A stretch of DNA of 64,000 bases, from positions 62,001 through 126,000 of the forward strand of contig NZ_NWSV01000012.1 of NCBI RefSeq assembly GCF_002531935.1, given 5' to 3'. A model generated the notes under the pieces. That model saw only the letters and a program-made list of their open reading frames with translations. It was not told the DNA's origin and ran no database searches. The position numbers and the translations under genes are program-made. How positions within the stretch are numbered: position 1 is the first letter of the stretch; each line of letters begins with the position of its first letter. Below, one piece after another: positions 16,864 through 26,527 of the stretch. Source of the DNA: Rhizobium chutanense. GTDB taxonomy: Bacteria > Pseudomonadota > Alphaproteobacteria > Rhizobiales > Rhizobiaceae.

Positions 16864-17688
16864 TTAAAAAAGCTTCATCGCGGAAGCCATGGAAAACAAC
16901 GCGATCCCCGTCGCGGTCGCTGCGTTGAGGCTGTCGAGTTCTTCCGACTGTGGAATGCGCGCACTCTGGAAGCGCGCCATCAGCGCCGCCGGCAATCCCT
17001 CCCCCTCCGTGCCGACGACGAGCGCCATGCGCGCTGAAGCCGGAATGGCACGAATATCGGTCTTGCCGTGCGGCGAAAGCGTCCAGATGGCAAAACCCCG
17101 CTCGGCAAGCGCCAGCAGCACGTCCAGCGCCTTGCCGCTGCGCCGATAGGGAACGCTCAGCACCGAACCGACCGAGACACGCAGCGCCTTGCGGTAAAGC
17201 GGGTCACAGCAGGTTTCGTCGAGCAGTACGGCATCCGCCCGGAAGGCGGCCGCATTGCGGAACATCGAGCCGGCATTGTCGTGATTGGAAATGCCGCAGC
17301 CGACGAGCACCAGCGCCCGCTCCGGCAGCGTGTCGAGCAGCGCCGTCTCGCCCCGATCCTCCCGCCGGCCGAGCGCGAGAACGCCGCGATGCAGATGGAA
17401 ACCGACGACGCCGTTGAGAACCTCCGCCTCGGCGACATAGACCGGCACATCGGCCGGCAACCGCTCCAGGATCGGCAGAACGCCGTCGACGCGGTTGCGC
17501 AGCAACAGGATCTTCTCGGCGGAAAAGCCGCGGTCTTGCGCATGCGCCTCGGCGAGCATGCGCAGCACAACGGTGCCTTCGGCGATGAAACGGTTCTCCC
17601 GCCCCGTCAGATCGCGCTCTCTGATATCGCGGAATTCAGCGATGCGCGGATCGTCGGCGCTGTCGATGGCGATCGGAACGGCGGCCAT
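16864..17688 (-). CDS. SpoU/TrmH-family RNA 2'-O-methyltransferase
   Basis: The 274-residue protein has an N-terminal substrate-binding domain and a C-terminal SPOUT knot. Visible motifs are motif 1 (ISNHDNAGSMFRNAAAF), motif 2 (ALVVGTEGEGL) and motif 3 (RIPQSEELDSLNAATATGIALF). It methylates a ribose in rRNA or tRNA with S-adenosylmethionine; the exact nucleotide cannot be read from sequence. The start at 17688 gives the usual beginning MAAVPIAIDSADDPRI. It follows a small membrane-protein gene by 7 bp and is probably co-transcribed with it. Confidence 0.88.
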   Translation of the reverse strand: MAAVPIAIDSADDPRIAEFRDIRERDLTGRENRFIAEGTVVLRMLAEAHAQDRGFSAEKILLLRNRVDGVLPILERLPADVPVYVAEAEVLNGVVGFHLHRGVLALGRREDRGETALLDTLPERALVLVGCGISNHDNAGSMFRNAAAFRADAVLLDETCCDPLYRKALRVSVGSVLSVPYRRSGKALDVLLALAERGFAIWTLSPHGKTDIRAIPASARMALVVGTEGEGLPAALMARFQSARIPQSEELDSLNAATATGIALFSMASAMKLF

Positions 17689-17695
17689 GCCGGCC

Positions 17696-18082
17696 TCAAT
17701 TGCCCGCGACAGTGACGTCGGCGACGGTGCGGCCGGTCCTGAGGTCGAAGACCAGCGCCTTGCTCTTGCCCTCGGCCGTTTCGCCGTAGAACAGGATCTG
17801 TCCTGCCGAAAACGAGGTGGACTGCACCTTGAAGCCGGAGGGCAAAGAAACGGTCGCCGCAAGCGGTGCATCCGAGGGCACGCCGGAGGCTGCAGCGGTG
17901 GCCGCCGTCTCCTTCGCTTCGCTGTGCATCGCCTTGTAGACAACCGCGCCGAAGACCGCCATAAGGCTCACGAACATGATGGCGCCGGAAACGATCTGCA
18001 GGCGGACCATCTTGCGCCGGACACTTTCCATCGCCGGATCAAGGGGCTTTTCTTCCTGCTCGTCTGGCTCGATTGCTGTCAT
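17696..18082 (-). CDS. Hypothetical single-pass membrane protein
   Basis: The 128-residue protein has a charged N-terminus, one membrane helix (about residues 30-52, IVSGAIMFVSLMAVFGAVVY), an Ala-rich linker and a small C-terminal beta domain (LPSGFKVQSTSFSAGQILFY, then LVFDLRTGRTVADVTV) predicted to lie in the periplasm. I do not recognise a named family. It is divergent from rluD (44 bp) and just upstream of the SpoU methyltransferase gene. Confidence 0.75.
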   Translation of the reverse strand: MTAIEPDEQEEKPLDPAMESVRRKMVRLQIVSGAIMFVSLMAVFGAVVYKAMHSEAKETAATAAASGVPSDAPLAATVSLPSGFKVQSTSFSAGQILFYGETAEGKSKALVFDLRTGRTVADVTVAGN

Positions 18083-18125
18083 CTGTGCGTCCCGTTCTTA
18101 AAAAATACGTCGGAGAAGAAGCGTC

Positions 18126-19151
18126 TTGAGCGACCCCTTTAAACAAGCAGCCGGCAATAGAAAAGTCCTGACCGCCGATGAAACTGCCGAGGGCCGGCTC
18201 GATGCCTGGCTGACGGCGCAGGTCGGCGAGGAATTTTCGCGCAGCCGCATCAAGGCGCTGATCAAGGACGGCCAGGTTTTTCTGCGCGGCGAACCCGTCA
18301 CCGACCCGCAGCGCAAGGTGCGCAACGGCGATCGTTTCGAGATCACGCTGCCCGAACCGGAAGACCCGACGCCGCGGGGCGAGGACATCCCGCTCGATAT
18401 CCTCCATGAGGACGAAGACGTCATCGTCATCTCCAAACCTTCCGGTCTCGTCGTCCATCCCGGCGCCGGCAACTGGACCGGGACACTGGTCAACGCGCTG
18501 ATCCATCATTGCGGCGATACGCTCTCCGGTATCGGCGGCGTGCGCCGTCCCGGCATCGTCCACCGTCTCGACAAGGACACGACAGGGGTCATGGTCGTCG
18601 CCAAGAACGATATTGCCCATCGCCACCTCTCGCTGCAATTTGCCGACCATGGCCGCACCATGCCGCTGGAGCGGGCCTATCAGGCAGTCGTCTGGGGCCG
18701 GCCCCGCGCGCTGACGGGCACGGTCGACGCGCCGCTCGGCCGCGCCACCGGCGATCGCACGCGCCGCGCCGTCAAGCGCCCCGACAGCCATGACGCCGAC
18801 GAGGCGATCACCCATTACGAGGTGATAGAGCGCTTCCAGGAGAAGCCGGATGCAACCGCGCTTGCTTCGCTGGTCGAGTGCCACCTCGAAACCGGCCGCA
18901 CCCATCAGATCCGTGTCCATATGGCCCATATCGGCCATCCGCTGCTCGGCGATACGGTTTACGGCGCCGGTTTCAAGACCAAGGCCAATCGCCTGCCCGA
19001 AGACATCCGCAAGGTCGTCAACGGTTTCGGCCGCCAGGCGCTGCATGCCTTCATGCTGCAATTCGAGCATCCCCGCACCGGCGAAATCATGCATTTCGAG
19101 GTGCCTCTGCCGGATGATATGGTGGACCTCGTCGAGGCATTGCGGGGATAG
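18126..19151 (+). CDS. rluD: RluA-family 23S rRNA pseudouridine synthase (RluD-like)
   Basis: The 341-residue enzyme has an N-terminal S4 RNA-binding domain (RLDAWLTAQ, SRIKALIKDGQV) and the RluA catalytic core with the active-site Asp in GIVHRLDKDTTGVMV (D149), plus the family motif LETGRTHQIRVHMAHIGHPLLGD. By layout it resembles RluD, which modifies helix 69 of 23S rRNA. The frame opens with TTG at 18126; no better ATG precedes the S4 domain. The rluD-rpoH order is common in alphaproteobacteria. Confidence 0.87.
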   Translation: MSDPFKQAAGNRKVLTADETAEGRLDAWLTAQVGEEFSRSRIKALIKDGQVFLRGEPVTDPQRKVRNGDRFEITLPEPEDPTPRGEDIPLDILHEDEDVIVISKPSGLVVHPGAGNWTGTLVNALIHHCGDTLSGIGGVRRPGIVHRLDKDTTGVMVVAKNDIAHRHLSLQFADHGRTMPLERAYQAVVWGRPRALTGTVDAPLGRATGDRTRRAVKRPDSHDADEAITHYEVIERFQEKPDATALASLVECHLETGRTHQIRVHMAHIGHPLLGDTVYGAGFKTKANRLPEDIRKVVNGFGRQALHAFMLQFEHPRTGEIMHFEVPLPDDMVDLVEALRG

Positions 19152-19190
19152 AGGCGTCTCCGCCCCCTCTCACACTCGCGTGAGCGGCAC

Positions 19191-19213
19191 CTTGAACCGC
19201 GGTTTTGCCATAC
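19191..19213 (+). promoter_or_regulatory. Possible sigma-32-type promoter of rpoH
   Basis: CTTGAA at 19191-19196 and CCATAC at 19208-19213, with an 11-bp spacer, resemble a heat-shock promoter. The spacing is at the short end, so this is a weak candidate. Confidence 0.25.
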
Positions 19214-19329
19214 TTATCTGTACATTGACTTAGTGCGGGCTTGGATAGAGCCGCACGTCCCGGTTTGCCTTTCTTGACGCGAGGGCGCGTTTCCATCGGG
19301 AACCGGAATTCACTTTAGGAGGGTGCACT

Positions 19330-20238
19330 ATGGCCCGAAATACCTTGCCGTCCATTACCGCCGGCGAAGCCGGTCTCAATCGTTATCTCGACGAAATCCG
19401 CAAGTTTCCCATGCTTGAGCCCCAGCAGGAATACATGCTCGCCAAGCGTTATGCCGAGCATGGCGACCGCGACGCCGCCCACAAGCTGGTCACCAGCCAT
19501 CTTCGCCTCGTCGCTAAGATCGCCATGGGTTATCGCGGCTACGGCCTGCCGATCGGCGAAGTCGTTTCCGAGGGCAATGTCGGCCTGATGCAGGCCGTCA
19601 AGAAGTTCGACGCCGAGCGCGGCTTCCGCCTTGCCACCTACGCCATGTGGTGGATCAAGGCCTCGATCCAGGAATATATCCTGCGTTCGTGGTCGCTGGT
19701 GAAGATGGGCACGACGGCCAACCAGAAGCGCCTGTTTTTCAACCTGCGCCGGCTGAAAGGCCGCATCCAGGCGATCGATGACGGCGACCTGAAGCCGGAA
19801 CACGTCTCCGAAATCGCCACCAAGCTGAAAGTCTCGGAGGAGGAGGTCATTTCGATGAACCGCCGCCTGTCCGGCGACGCCTCGCTGAACGCGCCGATCA
19901 AGGCGGCCGAAGGTGACAGTGGTCAGTGGCAGGATTGGCTGGTGGACGACCATGACAGCCAGGAAGACGTGCTGATCGAACAGGACGAGCTCGACACCCG
20001 CCGGCGTATGCTGGCGAAAGCGATGAGCGTGCTGAACGAGCGCGAACGCCGCATCTTCGAGGCTCGCCGCCTCGCCGAGGATCCGGTAACCCTGGAAGAC
20101 CTGTCGACGGAATTCGACATCAGCCGCGAACGCGTCCGCCAGATCGAGGTCCGCGCCTTCGAAAAGGTTCAGGACGCTGTCCGCAAGGAAGCCCAGGAAC
20201 GCGCCAAGGCCGTCCGCGTCGTCGAAGCTACGGCCTGA
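19330..20238 (+). CDS. rpoH: RNA polymerase heat-shock sigma factor RpoH (sigma-32)
   Basis: The 302-residue protein contains sigma regions 2 (LRLVAKIAMGYRGYGLP, GFRLATYAMWWIKASIQEYIL) and 4 (LEDLSTEFDISRERVRQIE). The diagnostic RpoH box QKRLFFNLRRLK is at residues 132-143. It directs RNA polymerase to heat-shock and stress promoters. Rhizobia carry two paralogues; the sequence and the position after rluD fit RpoH1. The ATG follows AGGAGG with good spacing, and a strong terminator follows the gene. Confidence 0.95.
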   Translation: MARNTLPSITAGEAGLNRYLDEIRKFPMLEPQQEYMLAKRYAEHGDRDAAHKLVTSHLRLVAKIAMGYRGYGLPIGEVVSEGNVGLMQAVKKFDAERGFRLATYAMWWIKASIQEYILRSWSLVKMGTTANQKRLFFNLRRLKGRIQAIDDGDLKPEHVSEIATKLKVSEEEVISMNRRLSGDASLNAPIKAAEGDSGQWQDWLVDDHDSQEDVLIEQDELDTRRRMLAKAMSVLNERERRIFEARRLAEDPVTLEDLSTEFDISRERVRQIEVRAFEKVQDAVRKEAQERAKAVRVVEATA

Positions 20239-20258
20239 TTGCTCAACTTGAGAATTGG

Positions 20259-20293
20259 AAACGCCACCTCCCTACGGGAGGTGGCGTTTTTAT
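20259..20293 (+). terminator. Rho-independent terminator of rpoH
   Basis: A perfect 14-bp stem (arms 20259-20272 and 20276-20289) with a 3-nt loop ends in a T-rich run (TTTTTATTTT), 20 bases after the rpoH stop. Confidence 0.93.
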
Positions 20294-20368
20294 TTTCGCC
20301 GGCGATGGAAGCAAGAAGGGCGGGGAAGGGCGTGCCGTGCCCGGTGGTACGACGCACCAAAAGCCCGC

Positions 20369-22864
20369 TCACTGGCTCGTAGAAACATCCCCGAGTGCTG
20401 CCCATTCCTTGATCGCGGTGTTGAAGGCTTCGGTTCCCGTGTCGCCCTTTTCCATCGTCAGCAGCGCGCGACGGCCGTTGCGGTAGGTGACCGGGATATC
20501 GATCCAGCTGCGGGTCGACATCAGGTCGAGATTGGCCTTGCGCGCATCGGGATAGTCGTTGAGCGCGATCATGTGGAAATCGTCGGTGATCTTGGCCGGA
20601 ACTGCGATCAGCGCGTCACCGCGGTCCTGCTCGGTGCGCTTCATCGAAATGCGCTGGACGCTGTCGATGCTGCCGCCTTCGAAATTCGGCGGCACCGAGA
20701 AGACGATCTCGACGAGATGGCTTGCCGGCAGCGACGGATCGGAATTGCGTTTGAAGGTGACGAGCGCCGAGAGATTGCGCTCCGGCACGGTAACGTTGCC
20801 CTGCACCGTCGCCTCCTGCCGACCGCCCTGGCCAGCCTCGTGCTGCACGCTCCAGACGACCGATCCCTCGATCGCCGTCGGCGAGCTTTGGCCGATGCGC
20901 TCCTCATAGAGGAACATCTTTTGCGACGAGCCGACCGGAGCAGTCTGTTGCGGGGAAGCCGCCGGGCCATTCGGCGTCAGCGTTTCGGCCGGTGCCGTAT
21001 CACCCTGCGCGCTCGCAGGCGGCGGCGCATCGGCGGCCGCGACATTCTGTTCGGCGACCGATTTTCCTTCCGCGGTCAGCGTTCCCGGCACCGTCGCCGG
21101 TCCGCTGTCGACCTCGGTCCCATCCGTCAGCAGCCGTTGGGTAAATTTCGAATTGGCCGCGGCGCCGTCATTGTTCACTGACGCTACCTGCGGGTTCGGG
21201 TTCGGCTGCACCGGCGCCGCGGGCGTATTCTGCGCTCCCGGCGTGGTCGGCTGGGCCGGCGTCGCCGCATCCGGCTGAGCAGGCGTCGCAGAGCCTGCCG
21301 GCGGCGGCGTCTCGTTCCTGGTGGCCTGCGACGGCGCCGAACTGACGAGCCCGTCGACCATCGCCACCAGCGCTTCTCTGTTCATCCAGCCGGCATAGGC
21401 GCCGCCGCCGATCAGGATGAGCGCGAAGATGAGCGTGATCACCGTGCCGATGCCGAAGCGGCGGCGCTTCGGCTCCATCCGGAAACTCTTGCCCTGCAGC
21501 TTGGACGCGACGATCTGATCGATATCCATTCCCGGATTGGCGTCGTCGTCGTCCGCGGCGACCGAGCCGCGGCGGTCGTAACCGCGCAGTGCCTTGGCCT
21601 CGCGCCAGTCATCGCTCGGCGCGCTGCTTGCAGCCGCCGGCTTGCCGTTGTGCACTTCCGCAAAGATATCGACATCGTCGAAATGCGAGGCGACCGGCGT
21701 CTTCTTATTGCTGCCGGCCTCGATCGGCGGCAGATCGTCGAAGGCTGCGGTCTCCCAGGAGAAACTTTCCTTGGCCGTCGGCATGACGGCTGCAGGCGCC
21801 GCATTTTCGAGGCTCGATATTACCTCCTCGAAAGCACGCGCCGAGGTATCCGGGGTGGTCGGCGCCGTCTGTGAATATTGCCGGAGTTCCTCTTCCGCCC
21901 ATTCGGTCTCCGCATCCTTCGGCGCCGGGGCCGGCGCTTCGGCGGCGGGCTCGGTCCAGACGGGATCGAAATGCGCCGCCGCGTCAGCCTGCAGCGGCTC
22001 CTCGCGGCTGTGCTCGACGAATTCCTGCGGACGATCGAAATTGGCGACCGGTTCCACCAGCCGGTTGGCTGCATGGTCTATGCCACGTGTGATCGGCTGG
22101 AGCGGCTCGACGGGCTCGTAAGCCTCTTCGGCCTCCGGCTTGTCGCCGTCCACCACCGCCGGTTCGGCCGCGGTCTCTTCGGTTTCAGCGGGATGTTGAT
22201 CGTCAGCGCGATAGTCGTCGGCTTCCTCGTAAGAATGCCCGGCCGGCGGCGCCCAGCCGTCATGTCCGGAGGCGACGTCTTCGACAGCAACGTCGCGCGC
22301 CTCGCCGGCATGCCATTCCTCGGCCGGCGCTTCCTCCTCATGCGAGGGATGCCAGTATGTTTCGACGGGAGTGGATGTTTCCGCCGAAACCTCTGTCTCG
22401 GCCGGAACAGGTGTTTCCCGGGAAAGAGGCTCTTCGGCGACGACCTCCTCCTCAGCCTCCTCAGCCGCGGCGGCTTCGACGTGATCGCTCGCGTCGGCGG
22501 CCTCGGCCGCCTGTGGTTCCGCATCGGCTTCGTAGGCCGGCTCCTCGGCGGCCGTCGCCGGCGCAGGCGCGCCTTCGCCTTCGTCCTGAACCGTTTGTTC
22601 TTCCGAGGGTTCCGGCGCGGCGTCGGCGGCAGCCGACGCATCGAGCGGCAGCGCTTCGGAGTGTTCGCCTTCCACTTCGCGGATGGCGGCCTCGAGCTTT
22701 TCGAGCTGGCGTTGCAGCATGGCTTCCGGCGGACGCGGCTTCATGTTCTCGAGCTGCCGCTGCACTGCGCCGCGGGCACGTTCGTAGACTTTCACCCGCA
22801 TTTCGGGGGTATTTTCAGCCAGGCCGTCAACAGCCCGCCGAATAACTGCAATAAAATCCGCCAT
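20369..22864 (-). CDS. Large Ala/Glu/Pro-rich single-pass membrane protein of unknown function
   Basis: The 831-residue protein has four parts. An N-terminal conserved helical segment (about residues 1-65, MADFIAVIRRAVDGLAENTP) is followed by about 400 residues of low-complexity acidic sequence rich in Ala, Glu, Pro and Val. One membrane helix lies at about residues 470-492, right after a basic stretch (PKRRRFGIG). A periplasmic part has a Pro/Ala/Gln linker and a folded C-terminal domain (VVWSVQHEAGQGGRQEATVQ, then RISMKRTEQDRGD). I recognise no family by name. It probably spans the envelope with a long cytoplasmic tail. Its 3' end faces rpoH and it lies 60 bp downstream of purA. Confidence 0.8.
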   Translation of the reverse strand: MADFIAVIRRAVDGLAENTPEMRVKVYERARGAVQRQLENMKPRPPEAMLQRQLEKLEAAIREVEGEHSEALPLDASAAADAAPEPSEEQTVQDEGEGAPAPATAAEEPAYEADAEPQAAEAADASDHVEAAAAEEAEEEVVAEEPLSRETPVPAETEVSAETSTPVETYWHPSHEEEAPAEEWHAGEARDVAVEDVASGHDGWAPPAGHSYEEADDYRADDQHPAETEETAAEPAVVDGDKPEAEEAYEPVEPLQPITRGIDHAANRLVEPVANFDRPQEFVEHSREEPLQADAAAHFDPVWTEPAAEAPAPAPKDAETEWAEEELRQYSQTAPTTPDTSARAFEEVISSLENAAPAAVMPTAKESFSWETAAFDDLPPIEAGSNKKTPVASHFDDVDIFAEVHNGKPAAASSAPSDDWREAKALRGYDRRGSVAADDDDANPGMDIDQIVASKLQGKSFRMEPKRRRFGIGTVITLIFALILIGGGAYAGWMNREALVAMVDGLVSSAPSQATRNETPPPAGSATPAQPDAATPAQPTTPGAQNTPAAPVQPNPNPQVASVNNDGAAANSKFTQRLLTDGTEVDSGPATVPGTLTAEGKSVAEQNVAAADAPPPASAQGDTAPAETLTPNGPAASPQQTAPVGSSQKMFLYEERIGQSSPTAIEGSVVWSVQHEAGQGGRQEATVQGNVTVPERNLSALVTFKRNSDPSLPASHLVEIVFSVPPNFEGGSIDSVQRISMKRTEQDRGDALIAVPAKITDDFHMIALNDYPDARKANLDLMSTRSWIDIPVTYRNGRRALLTMEKGDTGTEAFNTAIKEWAALGDVSTSQ

Positions 22865-22924
22865 CAGTACTTTCTCAAGAAGTCCGGTACGCTACCGAAC
22901 TATCCTCCACAGTGACCCGTGAGC

Positions 22925-24223
<1,299 letters not shown>

Positions 24224-24414
24224 CCAACTCTTCCTGTTACCGGCGCAGAACCGCGCACCTGCCCAAACCCGCGCATCTATAAAGCTTTGTTTTTGGGAAA
24301 GCGACCCTGTTGTCACAGTAGATTGGGCTTTTTACGTGACAAATCAGCAGCCGACAGGCTATTGCCCGTGATAAAACGTCGCTCGGCGAGCGCGAAAAGA
24401 CGGGAAGAACGCTC

Positions 24415-25332
24415 TTGCAAGCCACCGCCTATATATGTCTCGTCGTCGCCACCCTCTGCTGGGGCGGCAACTCCGTCGCCGGAAAGCTTGCAATCGGGCA
24501 TGTCAGCCCGATGATGCTGACCTTCCTGCGCTGGTTCCTCGCCGTCGCGCTGATCGCCTTGATTTCCGTGCCTCAGTTGAAGAAGGACTGGCCGGTGGCC
24601 AGGAAGAACCTGCCGCTGCTCCTTTGCTACGGCGCCATCGGTTATACCCTCTTCAACGCCATGCTTTACTCGGCCGTGCAATATACCACCGCCATCAATG
24701 TCGCCATCGAGCAGGCCGGCATACCGATGCTGATCTTCCTGCTGAATTTCGTATTTTTCCGCACCGGCGTCTCGGCGGCGCAATGCCTCGGCTTCGGCAT
24801 GACGCTGATCGGCGTGGCGCTGACGGCAGCCCATGGCGACCTCGCCACGCTGTGGCAGTTGCAGCTCAATCGCGGCGACGGATTGATGCTGATCGCCATC
24901 GCTGCCTATTCGCTCTACACGATCTTCCTGCGCTGGAAACCGCCGGTCGACTGGCGCACGCTGATGGCCTTCCCGGCCTTCGCCGCCATGCTGACGTCGG
25001 TGCCGCTGCTCCTCTGGGAGCTTGGCCGAGGTGCGGCGCAATGGCCGGACCAGGCCGGCTGGGGCATCACCCTCTACACGGCGATATTCCCGTCGCTGCT
25101 GGCGCAGATCTTCTATATCAAGGGTGTCGAGGCGATCGGCGCCAACCGGGCCGGCCTCTTCATCAATCTGGTGCCGGTGTTTGGCACGCTGCTATCGGTC
25201 GCCCTGATCGGCGAGACGCTTCAGTCCTTTCACGCAATCGCGTTGGCGCTGACGCTCGGCGGCATCGCGATCGCCGAAAAGGGCCGGCCGAAAGCTTCCG
25301 CCCCGACCGTACCGGCCTCACCGTTGGATTAG
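24415..25332 (+). CDS. DMT-superfamily transporter (EamA domains)
   Basis: The 305-residue inner-membrane protein has about ten membrane helices arranged as two EamA repeats (CLVVATLCWGGNSVAGKLAIG in the first; YSLYTIFLRWKPP starting the second; GLFINLVPVFGTLLSV near the end). Members export amino acids or other metabolites; the substrate cannot be told. A TTG start at 24415 follows GGAAGAA, and no ATG lies in the conserved N-terminus. It is divergent from purA. Confidence 0.88.
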   Translation: MQATAYICLVVATLCWGGNSVAGKLAIGHVSPMMLTFLRWFLAVALIALISVPQLKKDWPVARKNLPLLLCYGAIGYTLFNAMLYSAVQYTTAINVAIEQAGIPMLIFLLNFVFFRTGVSAAQCLGFGMTLIGVALTAAHGDLATLWQLQLNRGDGLMLIAIAAYSLYTIFLRWKPPVDWRTLMAFPAFAAMLTSVPLLLWELGRGAAQWPDQAGWGITLYTAIFPSLLAQIFYIKGVEAIGANRAGLFINLVPVFGTLLSVALIGETLQSFHAIALALTLGGIAIAEKGRPKASAPTVPASPLD

Positions 25333-25378
25333 AGCAATCTCGCAAAAGTGTGCAGCGGTTTCGCCTCCGGAATTGCTC
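25333..25378. repeat. Rhizobial intergenic palindromic repeat (RIME-like)
   Basis: AGCAAT / ATTGCT ends flank a core with AAAAGTGTGCAGCGGTTTCG, the form common in rhizobial intergenic repeats. It sits between the convergent DMT and GNAT genes. A related copy is at 40832-40898 and degenerate ones are near 9430-9510. Confidence 0.6.
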
Positions 25379-25382
25379 GGGA

Positions 25383-26231
25383 TTAACCGAGCTCCAGCGT
25401 CGTCACCCCGAAGACATGCTTCATCGGGGTGACCGGCGCCGGCCCACGATACATGCGCATCGTTTCGAACACCGGTTGCAGGCCGAGGCCTTCGGCAAGC
25501 GCGACCGCCTCCTGGTTCTCCGCGGGGATATCGATGAAGATTGCAGCCCCCCTCGCCTCAGGGATCAATTCGGCAAGCAGCGCTGCGGCGCTGTCGGCAT
25601 CGTTGGCAAAAAGCGGGCCGATCTTGTAGCCCTCATAGCAGCGGCGGATCGTGCCGTAACCGCGGATCTTGTGGCTCTTGCGCACCACCGCCGAGCGGCG
25701 GCCTTTGCGGCCGGTGCACCAGGCGGCGAGGAAAGCATCGCGCGGCTGCGGAAAGATCGCCGAATCATAACGCTGCAGCCCTTCGAGGCGCGAATCCAGC
25801 ACCGGCTGCGCAGCAAGCGTCGAGGCAGGCAGGGACAAGGCAACGCCGCCGTAGCGAATGGTGGAATAGGCGGGTTCGAAGCCGGCCTTGCGGTAGTTGT
25901 CCTGCTGTGCGGCGACACCGTCGAGGCCGATCGTGCGGTCTTGCGCGCTGGCGATGCCCGCCTCCCAGATCGCCTTGCCGTAACCCTTGCCGCGGAAATC
26001 GGGATGGACGATGTAGAGGCCGAGGAAAGCGAAACTTTCGCCATATTTGACGACCGAGATCGAACCGACCGGGACTTCACCGATGGCGCCGACGAAAAAT
26101 CCGGAGGGATCGGCCTCGAGGAATGCAAGCGAATCGTCGAGGCCCGGATTCCAGCCCTCTTGACGCGCCCATTCGAGCGCGAGTTCCAGTTCGCCGGGCC
26201 GCATCGAACGAACGGCAAATTCCGAATTCAT
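25383..26231 (-). CDS. GNAT-family N-acetyltransferase, two-domain
   Basis: The 282-residue protein has an N-terminal GNAT domain with the acetyl-CoA loop PDFRGKGYGKAIWEA after beta-4 (FLGLYIVHP) and NYRKAGFEPAYSTIRYGG. A C-terminal extension carries a second, degenerate acetyltransferase-like half (FIDIPAENQEAVALAEGLGL, then MYRGP), as in the YitI-like group. The substrate is unknown. The start at 26231 follows GGGAAGG; a frame start at 26285 adds unrelated residues. Confidence 0.85.
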   Translation of the reverse strand: MNSEFAVRSMRPGELELALEWARQEGWNPGLDDSLAFLEADPSGFFVGAIGEVPVGSISVVKYGESFAFLGLYIVHPDFRGKGYGKAIWEAGIASAQDRTIGLDGVAAQQDNYRKAGFEPAYSTIRYGGVALSLPASTLAAQPVLDSRLEGLQRYDSAIFPQPRDAFLAAWCTGRKGRRSAVVRKSHKIRGYGTIRRCYEGYKIGPLFANDADSAAALLAELIPEARGAAIFIDIPAENQEAVALAEGLGLQPVFETMRMYRGPAPVTPMKHVFGVTTLELG

Positions 26232-26527
26232 GCGACCTTCCCAGATTGAATGTCCCGCAAGTCCATCCCGGCAACGGCAAAGCAATTGTCAGGTCCCCGG
26301 CTCCCCGATTGCACCCGCAAATGATCAAGAACCCGCGCTCATGGTCTTGGCGACGTGGATCGTCATTTTCGATGCAATGCAGAAAGCTTCGTTTCCGAAT
26401 TACCATGAAACAGGACGGTTGCAAGCTCAAGAAAATTACTTGCGCGCCGATTATCTTCTTGCCGGTGCGAGCAAAACGCCGCACCGAAGCGATATCGCCC
26501 GCCCGTCTTTAAAAGCAGGGGAACATC
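26232..26527. other. Intergenic region without recognised features
   Basis: The region lies upstream of the GNAT gene and downstream of the GGDEF-EAL gene. I see no RNA gene, repeat or convincing frame; it should hold the GNAT promoter. Confidence 0.5.

Noticed and set aside
24435..26249. 604-codon open frame on the plus strand
   Set aside because: It runs through the DMT gene in another frame and antisense through the GNAT gene; both of those have clear domains and this has none.
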